This document shows, piece after piece, positions 35,124 to 42,618 of a DNA stretch of 64,000 nucleotides (the stretch's first letter is position 1; each line of letters starts with the position of its first letter). The DNA is from an uncultured Christensenella sp. (lineage in GTDB: Bacteria > Bacillota > Clostridia > Christensenellales > Borkfalkiaceae): NCBI GenBank assembly GCA_910577555.1, contig CAJTLF010000006.1, positions 1 through 64,000 of the forward strand. Direction: 5' to 3'. Under the pieces are notes generated by a model. It saw nothing but the letters and a program-made list of their open reading frames with translations. It did no database searches and was not told the DNA's origin. Made by a program: the position numbers and the translations under genes.

Positions 35124-35321
35124 TTATTCTATGCCGAGTAGATAATCGGCTGATTCTCCAAAATAGTTTGCAATGATAATAATTGCTGAAGCAGTGGGTT
35201 CGGTTTTGTTTAGTTCCCATTTTGCTATTGCCGATTGACTTATTCCCGTAGCTTTTGATAACTCCATTTGACTGATGTTAGCATGTAGCCTAATCTCTTT
35301 TAATCGTTCGCCGAAAGTCAT
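35124..35321 (-). CDS. Small XRE-family HTH regulator (module B)
   Basis: One-domain Cro/CI-type repressor of 65 residues: ERLKEIRLHANISQMELSKATG, then ISQSAIAKWELNKTEPT as the recognition helix region, and the usual ANYFGESADYLLGIE end. There is no Shine-Dalgarno; TAGAAT lies 6 bp before the ATG, which suggests a leaderless mRNA. It is divergent from a small AT-rich membrane-protein gene, and the intergenic region holds an array of four CAAGTC/GACTT half-sites that overlaps the neighbour's promoter, so it very probably represses that gene and perhaps itself. Confidence 0.88.
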   Translation of the reverse strand: MTFGERLKEIRLHANISQMELSKATGISQSAIAKWELNKTEPTASAIIIIANYFGESADYLLGIE

Positions 35322-35341
35322 ACATATATTCTACCGCAAAA

Positions 35342-35378
35342 CAAGTCAAAAAAGACTTGACAAGTCTTATAAGACTTA
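35342..35378. promoter_or_regulatory. Double operator of the module B XRE repressor
   Basis: Two 18-bp sites of the form CAAGTC-N6-GACTT(G/A) lie 1 bp apart (35342-35359 and 35361-35378). Their junction also forms the perfect 17-bp palindrome AAGACTTGACAAGTCTT (35352-35368). The second site covers the -35 box and spacer of the membrane-protein promoter. Confidence 0.8.
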
Positions 35379-35385
35379 ATATAAT
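35357..35385 (+). promoter_or_regulatory. Promoter of the module B membrane protein
   Basis: TTGACA (35357-35362), 17-bp spacer, TATAAT (35380-35385), a full consensus promoter embedded in the XRE operators. AAGGAG follows, about 10 nt before the ATG. Confidence 0.9.
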
Positions 35386-35407
35386 TGAAAATAAGGAGTA
35401 TAACAAT

Positions 35408-35743
35408 ATGGGAGAATTTTTTAAGAAGAACGACAAATTTTTAAAAAATGCAAATTTGTGCTTATATGTTGTTTCAATGCTACTAGTAACCTTTATTATA
35501 ATTACTGCAATTTTTAGTTTTATCAGTGGTTTTGTGGTGCTGGGAATAGGGTTGATAGTTTTTGGAAATATAACAATTATAATATTTATTTTAATAATAA
35601 AATTGATTTTATCTTTTTTAATTGATATAAAGCTTATAAGAAATAAATTATATGAAGAAAAATCAGATAAAAATGATTACAAATTAGATGTTGAAAATGA
35701 TTTTGATTACAATACAGAACTTATAGATTTCTATAATAAATAA
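35408..35743 (+). CDS. Small AT-rich membrane protein (module B)
   Basis: Unrecognised protein of 111 residues. Two long hydrophobic segments (about 17-43 and 47-77) are followed by a charged tail rich in Lys, Asp and Asn (KSDKNDYKLDVENDFDYN). Base composition and codon choice (AAA, ATA, TTA, AAT) are much more AT-rich than the neighbours, which suggests recent transfer. I use ATG 35408 since AAGGAG lies upstream; the longer reading begins inside the operator. It is controlled by a consensus promoter overlapped by the XRE operators. Function unknown. Confidence 0.75.
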   Translation: MGEFFKKNDKFLKNANLCLYVVSMLLVTFIIITAIFSFISGFVVLGIGLIVFGNITIIIFILIIKLILSFLIDIKLIRNKLYEEKSDKNDYKLDVENDFDYNTELIDFYNK

Positions 35744-35782
35744 AAAATCCCCCCTCCGCCAATGGCGGAGGGGGGATTTTTT
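35742..35782. terminator. Bidirectional terminator, module B / gpmI
   Basis: Perfect 19-bp stem (35742-35760 / 35764-35782) with A6/T6 ends between convergent genes. Confidence 0.95.
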
Positions 35783-35788
35783 AAATAA

Positions 35789-37342
35789 TTACTTAATTAA
35801 ACTTTTGCCCGTCATTTCGGGGGGGACGGGTATGCCCATTACCGTTAATAGGGTGGGGGCAAGGTCGGCGAGAATGCCGTCGTCGCGCAGTTTTGCGTTT
35901 TTATACTCGTTAGAGATAAGCACGACGGGTACGGGGTTGGTGGTGTGTGCGGTGAAGGGAGAGCCGTCTTCCGAAAGCAATTTATCCGCGTTGCCGTGGT
36001 CGGCGGTGAGAATTGCCGCGCCGCCCATTTCCAGAATTTTATCGGTGACCTTTTTGACACACTCGTTTACGGTATGCACGGCTTTTACGGCGGCGGGAAT
36101 CACGCCCGTATGCCCTACCATATCGCAGTTTGCGTAGTTCAGAATGATTACGTCGAATTCGCCGCTTTCAAGCTCTTCCAAAACTTTGTCCGTCACTTCG
36201 TACGCGCTCATTTCAGGTTGTAAGTCGTAGGTTGCCACCTTGGGCGACGGAATTAAGTCGCGCACTTCGTTGTCGTTGGGCTTTTCTACGCCGCCGTTGA
36301 AGAAGAACGTTACGTGGGCGTATTTTTCCGTTTCTGCAATTCTCAGTTGTTTTTTGCCGAGTTTTGCAAGGTATTCGCCCAAAGTATTGTCGAGCCGCGT
36401 TTTGGGGAATGCAATTTCAACGCCCTTAAACTCTGCGTCGTACACCGTAAAGCAGGTGTAAACGGGGTTTAACCAGCCCGTTTTTCTTTCAAACGCGGTG
36501 CCTTTGGGAACGATAAATTCTTTTTGGGAAATTGCGCGGGTAATCTGTCTTGCGCGGTCGGGGCGGAAATTGAAACAGATTACGCTGTCGCCCTTTTCAA
36601 TCAAGCCTACGGGTTTACCGTTTTCATAAACCTTGGTGGGCAATAAAAATTCGTCGGTTACGCCCTTTTTATAGCTCTCTTCAACGGCATGAGCGGGGTC
36701 GTCGCAACGCTCGCCCGTGCCGAGCGTGAGCATATCGTAGGCTTTTTCTACTCTGTCCCAGTTGTTGTCTCTGTCCATTACGTAGTATCTGCCGCATACG
36801 TCTGCGATTTTGCCGACGCCGATTTTGGCTATTTCCGACTGTAAGCCGCGGATAAATCCCGCGCCCGAAGTGGGGGATACGTCGCGTCCGTCCATAAAGC
36901 AATGCACGAATACATCTTTAACCCCGCGGAGCTTAGCCATTTTCAAAAGCGCGTAGACGTGTTCGGTGTGGCTGTGTACGCCGCCGTCAGATAAAAGTCC
37001 GTAAATATGCAATTTTTTGCCGTTATTTTTAGCGGCGTCCATTGCCTTTACGAGTGCGGGATTTTCAAAGAAGTCGCCGTCCTGAATGGCTTTGGTGATT
37101 TTCGTCAAATCCTGATAGACTATTCTGCCCGCGCCTATATTAAGATGACCGACTTCGCTGTTGCCCATTTGTCCGTCGGGAAGTCCGACGCTGAGTCCGC
37201 TTGCGCCGAGAGTTGAAGAAGGGTAGTTTGCTATAAGACCGTTTACTACTTTACTGCCGTCGATGGATACTGCGTTGCCTTCGCTCGCGGGGGCAAGCCC
37301 GTAGCCGTCCATTATAATCAATGCGTAAGGTGTTTTTTTCAT
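35789..37342 (-). CDS. gpmI: 2,3-bisphosphoglycerate-independent phosphoglycerate mutase
   Basis: Interconverts 3- and 2-phosphoglycerate in glycolysis (517 residues, full length). The alkaline-phosphatase-like metal site is seen in ALIIMDGYG near the N-terminus, the phosphorylated Ser in MGNSEVGHLNIGAG, and later metal ligands in LNYANCDMVGHTG and LTADHGNADKL. It is the third gene of the pgk-tpiA-gpmI operon (14 bp after tpiA). Enolase and GAPDH are not in the window. Confidence 0.97.
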   Translation of the reverse strand: MKKTPYALIIMDGYGLAPASEGNAVSIDGSKVVNGLIANYPSSTLGASGLSVGLPDGQMGNSEVGHLNIGAGRIVYQDLTKITKAIQDGDFFENPALVKAMDAAKNNGKKLHIYGLLSDGGVHSHTEHVYALLKMAKLRGVKDVFVHCFMDGRDVSPTSGAGFIRGLQSEIAKIGVGKIADVCGRYYVMDRDNNWDRVEKAYDMLTLGTGERCDDPAHAVEESYKKGVTDEFLLPTKVYENGKPVGLIEKGDSVICFNFRPDRARQITRAISQKEFIVPKGTAFERKTGWLNPVYTCFTVYDAEFKGVEIAFPKTRLDNTLGEYLAKLGKKQLRIAETEKYAHVTFFFNGGVEKPNDNEVRDLIPSPKVATYDLQPEMSAYEVTDKVLEELESGEFDVIILNYANCDMVGHTGVIPAAVKAVHTVNECVKKVTDKILEMGGAAILTADHGNADKLLSEDGSPFTAHTTNPVPVVLISNEYKNAKLRDDGILADLAPTLLTVMGIPVPPEMTGKSLIK

Positions 37343-37356
37343 TTAAAGCTCCGTTA

Positions 37357-38103
37357 TTATTTGTCGTAATTGACTATCGTTGCAAAATCAAGTTTTAACG
37401 ACGCGCCGCCTATAAGTCCGCCGTCGATGTCGGGCTGAGCCATAAGTCCCTTGCAGTTTGCCGCGTTCATACTGCCGCCGTACTGAATTATTACCTTTTC
37501 CGCGCACTTGGGGCAGAAGAGCTGACCTATCTTTTTGCGGATATAGGCGATGGTTTCCTGCGCCTGTTCGTCGGTGGCGGTCTTGCCCGTGCCTATAGCC
37601 CATACGGGTTCGTAAGCGATTATGAGCTTGGTTGCGTCTTCAACGCCCTTTAAGCCCGTTTCGAGCTGTGTATCGAGTACCTTTTCGGTTTCGCCGTTTT
37701 CGCGCTGGGAAAGGGTTTCGCCGACGCATACTATGGGGGTAAGTCCGTTTTCAAGCGCGGTCAAGGTGCGCTTGTTGACCGTTTCGTCCGTTTCACCGAA
37801 GTACTGTCTTCTTTCGCTGTGTCCGATGATTACGAACTTAACGCCGTAGTCCTTGAGCATTGCCGCGGATATTTCGCCGGTGTACGCGCCGCTTGCCGCG
37901 AAATGCACGTTTTCCGCGCCTATCGAGATATTACTGCCTGCCGCCGCTTTGGTCATTTCGGGAATGAGAATGGCGGGGACGCACAGAGCTACGGTGCAGT
38001 TTGCGTCTTTTACTAAAGGTTTGAGTTCTTCGATTAATTTTTTGCCGCTTTCCACGGTCATATTCATTTTCCAGTTGCCTGCGATAAAAGGTTTTCTTGC
38101 CAT
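37357..38103 (-). CDS. tpiA: Triosephosphate isomerase
   Basis: TIM-barrel enzyme that interconverts dihydroxyacetone phosphate and glyceraldehyde 3-phosphate (248 residues). The N-terminal AGNWKMN holds the catalytic Lys, IIGHSERRQYFGE the catalytic His, YEPVWAIGTGKTAT the catalytic Glu and the mobile loop 6, and YGGSMNAANC the phosphate-binding loop. All key residues are present. It lies between pgk and gpmI. A GC hairpin at 38145-38162 upstream may tune expression relative to pgk. Confidence 0.98.
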   Translation of the reverse strand: MARKPFIAGNWKMNMTVESGKKLIEELKPLVKDANCTVALCVPAILIPEMTKAAAGSNISIGAENVHFAASGAYTGEISAAMLKDYGVKFVIIGHSERRQYFGETDETVNKRTLTALENGLTPIVCVGETLSQRENGETEKVLDTQLETGLKGVEDATKLIIAYEPVWAIGTGKTATDEQAQETIAYIRKKIGQLFCPKCAEKVIIQYGGSMNAANCKGLMAQPDIDGGLIGGASLKLDFATIVNYDK

Positions 38104-38144
38104 AATTATTATTAACTCCTTGGATTGGATTCAGTCGTTATTAA

Positions 38145-38162
38145 GGGGCGGTTGCCCGCCCC
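38145..38162 (-). terminator. Hairpin between pgk and tpiA
   Basis: Seven-bp GC stem GGGGCGG/CCGCCCC with a TTGC loop and only a weak T tract on the minus strand. It is perhaps a partial terminator or an mRNA-processing/stability element. Confidence 0.45.
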
Positions 38163-38174
38163 GTTTATTTTATC

Positions 38175-39485
38175 TTACTTTTTTTCGTTGAGACAGGCGA
38201 TGCCGGGGAGAACTTTACCTTCGAAAAGCTCCAAAGACGCGCCGCCGCCGGTGGAGATGTGGGTCATCTTATCCGCATAGCCGAGCTGCTGAACCGCCGC
38301 CGCGCTGTCGCCGCCGCCGATGATGGTGGTGCATTTGCCGTAAACGTCTGCAAGAGCCTGCGCAACCGCTATAGTACCCTTTGCAAGGGTGGGGTTTTCG
38401 AATACGCCCATAGGTCCGTTCCATATAACGGCTTTGGCGGACGCGATTTTTTCAGCGTACAGCTTTCTCGTGTTTTCGCCTATATCCATACCCATCATAT
38501 CTGCGGGGATTGCGTCCGAAGGTACGGTTTTAACTTCTATTGCCGCGTCAATGGGGTCGGGGAAGTTTTTGGTCACCACGGTATCTACGGGGAGCAGAAG
38601 CTCCTTGCCCGCTTTCTGAGCCTTTGCAATCATATCCTTGCAGTAGTCGATTTTTTCTTCGTCCAAAAGCGAAGTGCCGATTTCGTAACCCTTTGCTTTA
38701 AGGAAAGTGTAAGCCATACCGCCGCCGATGATGAGCGTGTCGCACTTTTCGAGAAGGTTGGAAATTACGTTGAGCTTATCCGCAACCTTTGCGCCGCCTA
38801 AAATTGCAACGAAGGGGCGTTTGGGATTTTCGAGAGTATCTGCCATTACTTCGAGTTCCTTTTCGATAAGGAAACCGCAGACCGCCGTTTTAACGATGCC
38901 GTATTCGACGATAGCGGCGGTGGAAGCGTGGGAGCGGTGAGCCGTGCCGAATGCGTCGTTTACGAAAATTTCTGCATTGTACGCAAGTTCTTTGCAGAAG
39001 TTTTCGTCCTTTTTCTCTTCTTCCCAGTGGAAACGCAGGTTTTCGAGCAATACCGCTTCGCCGTCTTTAAGCGCGCTGCGCTTTGCCTTTGCGTCTGCGC
39101 CTATAACGTCGGTTGCGAAAACTACCTTACCGTTGAGAAGTTCCGCAAGGCGTTTTGCAACGGGTGCGAGAGTGAGTTTTTTGGGTTCGTCTTTTTTAGC
39201 CTTTTCTATGATGGCTTCCGCAGTGGTTTCGCCTGCGTCAACCTTTTTCTTATCCTTTTTATTGAGCTTTACTTCGCTTGAGAAGATGGAGTGGGGTTTG
39301 CCCATATGCGAGCAAAGAGTGACGCGCGCGCCCGCTTCGAGCAAGTATTTTATGGTGGGGAGTGCGCCCTGAATTCTGTTTTCGTCGGTAATTACGCCGT
39401 CTTTCATAGGTACGTTGAAATCGCAGCGCACCAATACGTTTTTGCCTTTAAGATTTTTCAAATCTTTAACGGACATTTTGTTCAT
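38175..39485 (-). CDS. pgk: Phosphoglycerate kinase with a charged insertion
   Basis: Transfers phosphate from 1,3-bisphosphoglycerate to ADP. The family motifs are intact: [47 protein letters not shown], and [13 protein letters not shown] near the nucleotide site. At 436 residues it is about 35-40 longer than usual. The extra length is a Lys/Glu/Asp-rich stretch after SHMGKP (about residues 67-103, [20 protein letters not shown] and what follows) before the normal [12 protein letters not shown] resumes. The reading frame is open and the ends match, so this looks like a real insertion. First gene of the operon, with a strong promoter and GAAGGAG ribosome-binding site. Confidence 0.96.
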   Translation of the reverse strand: MNKMSVKDLKNLKGKNVLVRCDFNVPMKDGVITDENRIQGALPTIKYLLEAGARVTLCSHMGKPHSIFSSEVKLNKKDKKKVDAGETTAEAIIEKAKKDEPKKLTLAPVAKRLAELLNGKVVFATDVIGADAKAKRSALKDGEAVLLENLRFHWEEEKKDENFCKELAYNAEIFVNDAFGTAHRSHASTAAIVEYGIVKTAVCGFLIEKELEVMADTLENPKRPFVAILGGAKVADKLNVISNLLEKCDTLIIGGGMAYTFLKAKGYEIGTSLLDEEKIDYCKDMIAKAQKAGKELLLPVDTVVTKNFPDPIDAAIEVKTVPSDAIPADMMGMDIGENTRKLYAEKIASAKAVIWNGPMGVFENPTLAKGTIAVAQALADVYGKCTTIIGGGDSAAAVQQLGYADKMTHISTGGGASLELFEGKVLPGIACLNEKK

Positions 39486-39526
39486 TGTTTAGGCTCCTTC
39501 AAAAATAAATATTTTTTTACTTAAAT

Positions 39527-39555
39527 ATTATAAAATAAAGTCGCGTAAAAGTCAA
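39527..39555 (-). promoter_or_regulatory. Promoter of the pgk-tpiA-gpmI operon
   Basis: Minus strand: TTGACT (39550-39555), 17-bp spacer, TATAAT (39527-39532). Confidence 0.9.
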
Positions 39556-39592
39556 CGATATTGCAAGAAAATAGCCGTTGAAAAAGCCGTCT

Positions 39593-39802
39593 TTAATCGA
39601 ACCCGAATAAATCGTTCGGCGTAATATCAAATCTTTTGCAAAGGTAAACTATTTTTTCGTAGTCTAACTGAATCCGTCCCGTTTCGTACTCGCTGTAATC
39701 GGATTGGTATTTTTTAAGTTCCGCCGCAATTTGCTTTTGCGTAATTCCTTTTGCCGTACGTGCAAACTTTAAGTTTTCGCCTACTTTTTTTGCAATGTCC
39801 AT
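39593..39802 (-). CDS. Small XRE-family HTH regulator (module C)
   Basis: One-domain Cro/CI-type protein of 69 residues: VGENLKFARTAKGITQKQIAAE, with the recognition region LKKYQSDYSEYETGRIQLD, and a tail LCKRFDITPNDLFGFD typical of clostridial XRE repressors. AAAGGA lies about 14 nt before the start on the minus strand. It is divergent from a four-helix membrane protein; the intergenic region carries a perfect 19-bp palindrome inside the neighbour's promoter and further half-sites toward this gene, so autoregulation plus repression of the neighbour is likely. Confidence 0.85.
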   Translation of the reverse strand: MDIAKKVGENLKFARTAKGITQKQIAAELKKYQSDYSEYETGRIQLDYEKIVYLCKRFDITPNDLFGFD

Positions 39803-39829
39803 AATATTTTCTATCCTTTATAGATTAAA

Positions 39830-39883
39830 TATAGGAAAAACTTATATATTTTATTTGACATATAGGAATTATTCCTATATTAT
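39830..39883 (+). promoter_or_regulatory. Promoter and XRE operator of module C
   Basis: TTGACA (39855-39860), 17-bp spacer, TATTAT (39878-39883). The spacer is filled by the perfect palindrome TATAGGAAT-T-ATTCCTATA (39861-39879). A further half-site TATAGGAA lies at 39830-39837, toward the XRE gene. Confidence 0.8.
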
Positions 39884-39914
39884 TAATGTGTAATTAAGGA
39901 ACAAAGGAGAAAAA

Positions 39915-40577
39915 ATGGAAAACATCCAATATTTAAAGTATAAAGACCGATTTAAGTTAAATTGCATATTGAAAGCGTTATCCGGAGCGCTCGCTTTTTT
40001 TGCGATTGTGTTTCTTATTTTCGTACCTAATTTCGAGATAAATGTTTTGGGATTAACTCTTATACGATTTTCTGTTCTGGACGAAATTATATTATCGTTC
40101 AAGAACGTGTCGTCGGGGTACGGAGTGGGCGCAACTTCAATGATTTTTCAATTACTTGCCGCTGTTCAGATGGCAATCGGATTGGTGATATACGCGGTGT
40201 CGCTTATAAAAAATATTCTAAATATAACTAATACCGAAAATTATGCTCTTGAACAATACGATAAAATCAAGACCCGGGAAAGCGACGGGGCAAGAAAAAA
40301 TTGGAACCGCTTTTCCGTTACGCAGTTTTTTATTTCGGGGGTTATGTTGGAGATGTTGTATATTATTTATTCAAAAGCATTTTCGGGGATTTTCGGGGAA
40401 AATTACGATGCGGGTTATTTTTCGCAAGTGAACGCCGTTTCCTGGTTGATAATATTTTTTATAATTTTCACTTTGGCGTATATAACCGTCGCCGTTACGG
40501 CGCGGATTCAACTCAAAAATATCAAACTCGAGATTTTAAAAGAAGATTACGGATTGTCGCAACAAAATTTCCGATAA
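39915..40577 (+). CDS. Four-helix membrane protein (module C)
   Basis: Unrecognised protein of 220 residues with four hydrophobic helices at about 20-42, 78-103, 133-153 and 172-197. The loop between helices 2 and 3 is charged (YALEQYDKIKTRESDGARKN), and the C-terminal tail is soluble and basic. The start has AAAGGAG 7 nt upstream. Expression appears to be gated by the XRE operator in its promoter. It is probably cell-envelope located; its role is unknown. A terminator follows at 40585-40608. Confidence 0.78.
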   Translation: MENIQYLKYKDRFKLNCILKALSGALAFFAIVFLIFVPNFEINVLGLTLIRFSVLDEIILSFKNVSSGYGVGATSMIFQLLAAVQMAIGLVIYAVSLIKNILNITNTENYALEQYDKIKTRESDGARKNWNRFSVTQFFISGVMLEMLYIIYSKAFSGIFGENYDAGYFSQVNAVSWLIIFFIIFTLAYITVAVTARIQLKNIKLEILKEDYGLSQQNFR

Positions 40578-40584
40578 TTCAAGC

Positions 40585-40608
40585 CCGCTTCGAAAGCGGG
40601 TTTTTTTA
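40585..40608 (+). terminator. Terminator of module C
   Basis: Seven-bp stem CCCGCTT/AAGCGGG (40585-40591 / 40595-40601) followed by T7. Confidence 0.88.
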
Positions 40609-40620
40609 TGCCTTAAAAAA

Positions 40621-40649
40621 TTGATATAAAAATTATTCTATGTTATAAT
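40621..40649 (+). promoter_or_regulatory. Promoter of the tyrA gene
   Basis: TTGATA (40621-40626), 17-bp spacer, TATAAT (40644-40649). Confidence 0.85.
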
Positions 40650-40679
40650 CGTATAAAAATAATTATAAAGGTTTGCGTT

Positions 40680-41531
40680 ATGAAAATTTGCGTTGCCGGT
40701 CTGGGGATAATAGGCGGCTCGATATGTCTTGCGTTAAAGCGCGCGGGGTACTCCGTGGACGGGTGGAACAGGTCGTCGTTGCCCCGCGAATATGCCTTGA
40801 ATAACGGAATTATAGACGGGGTTGCGGACGGGTTTGAAGGTTACGACGCCGTATTCGTCGCTTTGCCGCCCAAGGCGACCGTTGGGTTTATACTTGATAA
40901 CCGTTTTAAAGACGGGGCGTGCGTATACGATATATGCGGAGTGAAAGCACCGATTGAGCGGGCAATATGCCGCGATAAACGCAATTTTAGCTACGTTGGG
41001 ACGCACCCTATGGCGGGCAAGGAGATTTCGGGGATTAAAGCGGCGTGCGCCGACCTTTTCGACGGGGCGAGTATGGTTATCACGACCAACGCCGATACCG
41101 ATTTAAAGGCGTTGGAGATTATCCGCAGACTGACGGCGGAAATGGGTTTCGGACGCATAGTGGAATGCAGTGCGGAAGTTCACGACAGAAAGATTGCATA
41201 CACTTCGCAGCTTGCGCATATAGTTTCGAACGCTTACGTGAAAGACGGCGAGATAGACTGCTGTCTCGGGTTCACGGGCGGAAGCTTTCAGGATATGACG
41301 CGCATTGCGGGCGTGGACGAGAACGTATGGGCGGAGCTTTATCTTGAAAATGCCGGAAATATTTCCGAAAAAATTTCGTCGCTCGTCTCTTCGTTGGAAG
41401 AAATTAAAGCGGCGATAGACGGCGGCGACGTGAAAAAACTTGCCGAAGTTTTGCGCGAAGGCAGAATCGCGTTCGAAGAAAGTAAAAAAATTAAGTCGGA
41501 TAGCGGTATTTTTGTAAAAAAATTGAAGTAA
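40680..41531 (+). CDS. tyrA: Prephenate dehydrogenase
   Basis: NAD(P)-dependent oxidative decarboxylation of prephenate in tyrosine synthesis (283 residues). The N-terminal Rossmann motif is GLGIIGGSICLALK, followed by GTHPMAGKEISGI, the conserved prephenate dehydrogenase loop with the catalytic His. The all-helical C-terminal half contains SQLAHIVSNAYV and GFTGGSFQDMTRIA. There is no fused chorismate mutase or ACT domain, so feedback inhibition by tyrosine through ACT is not expected. No other aromatic-pathway genes are adjacent. Confidence 0.93.
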   Translation: MKICVAGLGIIGGSICLALKRAGYSVDGWNRSSLPREYALNNGIIDGVADGFEGYDAVFVALPPKATVGFILDNRFKDGACVYDICGVKAPIERAICRDKRNFSYVGTHPMAGKEISGIKAACADLFDGASMVITTNADTDLKALEIIRRLTAEMGFGRIVECSAEVHDRKIAYTSQLAHIVSNAYVKDGEIDCCLGFTGGSFQDMTRIAGVDENVWAELYLENAGNISEKISSLVSSLEEIKAAIDGGDVKKLAEVLREGRIAFEESKKIKSDSGIFVKKLK

Positions 41532-41561
41532 TTTTTTAAAATATATGTTATAATGATAGAG

Positions 41562-41921
41562 ATGGATTGTAAAATTACTTTATCTAACGGCGACGCGGGA
41601 GTATTTACTTCGGACGGAACGTGCGAAATTACCCAAAACGGGTTCGTACTCGTCTATACTCTGGACGGCGACGGGTGCGTTCTTACTTACGACGGAAGCT
41701 CGCTTAAACAGGAGCGGCGGGGCGAAACTCCCATGACTTTGGTTTTTAAGGAAAACGCGGTTACCGAATGCACTTTGGGCGGGGACGGGCTGATAGGTTC
41801 CTTTGCCGTTTATACCCGCAGGCTTAAAGCTGTTTGCGGCGACGGCGGGGCGAGCGTTTCGCTCTTGTACGAGTGCGCGGGGGAGACTGTTTCTCTGGAA
41901 ATTACCGCCGATAAAAAATAA
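41562..41921 (+). CDS. DUF1934-like small beta-barrel protein
   Basis: This 119-residue protein is made of alternating beta-strand segments, with features seen in the DUF1934 (YwiB-like, calycin-type) family: LKQERRGETPMTLVFKEN in the middle and a repeated-strand C-terminus. The family match is from general pattern and not certain; no biochemical function is established. I choose ATG 41562 over ATG 41553, because the -10 box TATAAT (41549-41554) overlaps the first ATG and ends 7 bp before the second. This predicts a leaderless mRNA. No Shine-Dalgarno is seen. Confidence 0.65.
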   Translation: MDCKITLSNGDAGVFTSDGTCEITQNGFVLVYTLDGDGCVLTYDGSSLKQERRGETPMTLVFKENAVTECTLGGDGLIGSFAVYTRRLKAVCGDGGASVSLLYECAGETVSLEITADKK

Positions 41922-41973
41922 ATTTTAACGCCGCGGGGAAAACCCGAAAATACGGCGGGGAAATATTTGAATT

Positions 41974-42618
41974 ATGATTATAGAATATCTTGGACATTCA
42001 TGTTTTAAACTTACGGAAAGCACCGGCACTTCAATCGTGTGCGACCCGTATTCGGAAGAAGTGGGTTACTCTATGCCCAAAGTCCGCGCGGACGCGGTAA
42101 CAGTTTCGCACGGGCATTTCGACCACGACGCGGTTGCAAACGTTGAAGGCAACCCCGTCGTAATTGCAAAGGAGAGCAGTTACGACCTGCCGGGGGTGGA
42201 AATTACTTCTATTAAGAGTTTTCACGACGAGTGCCGCGGAAAAAAGCGTGGCGAGAACATTATTTTCAAATTCCGCATGGACGGAATAGACGTTTGCCAT
42301 CTCGGCGATTTGGGCGAAGCGTGTTCTTCCGAGCTTATCGATACCATTCTGCCCGTAAACGTGCTGTTGATTCCCGTCGGCGGGACTTATACCATAGATG
42401 CGGAAATGGCGAAAGAATACGTTGACAGAATTATGCCCGATATAGTTATACCCATGCACTACCGCACCAAAGACTGCAAGCTCGACGTGGATAAGGCGGA
42501 CGAGTTTTTGGAAAGGTTCGATAGCGAGTGCGTGGAAGAGATTGACGGAAATAAAATAGAACTTTCCCGCAGTGATTTGAGCGGGGAAACCAAAATAATC
42601 GTACTGAGGAAGGCTTGA
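41974..42618 (+). CDS. MBL-fold metal-dependent hydrolase
   Basis: Metallo-beta-lactamase-fold protein of 214 residues, UPF0173/UlaG-like. The metal-binding motif is VSHGHFDHDA (HxHxDH), with a second-site His in SFHDECRG, Asp in CHLGDLGE, and a C-terminal His in IPMHYRTKDC. Substrate unknown; relatives include L-ascorbate-6-phosphate lactonase and uncharacterised hydrolases. The stop overlaps the start of the rho-like gene (TGATG), so they are translationally coupled. Confidence 0.85.
   Translation: MIIEYLGHSCFKLTESTGTSIVCDPYSEEVGYSMPKVRADAVTVSHGHFDHDAVANVEGNPVVIAKESSYDLPGVEITSIKSFHDECRGKKRGENIIFKFRMDGIDVCHLGDLGEACSSELIDTILPVNVLLIPVGGTYTIDAEMAKEYVDRIMPDIVIPMHYRTKDCKLDVDKADEFLERFDSECVEEIDGNKIELSRSDLSGETKIIVLRKA

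Noticed and set aside
35789..39592. Genomic island between XRE modules B and C
   Set aside because: The DNA between them is the pgk-tpiA-gpmI operon with ordinary composition, and no integrase, repeats or att sites are seen.
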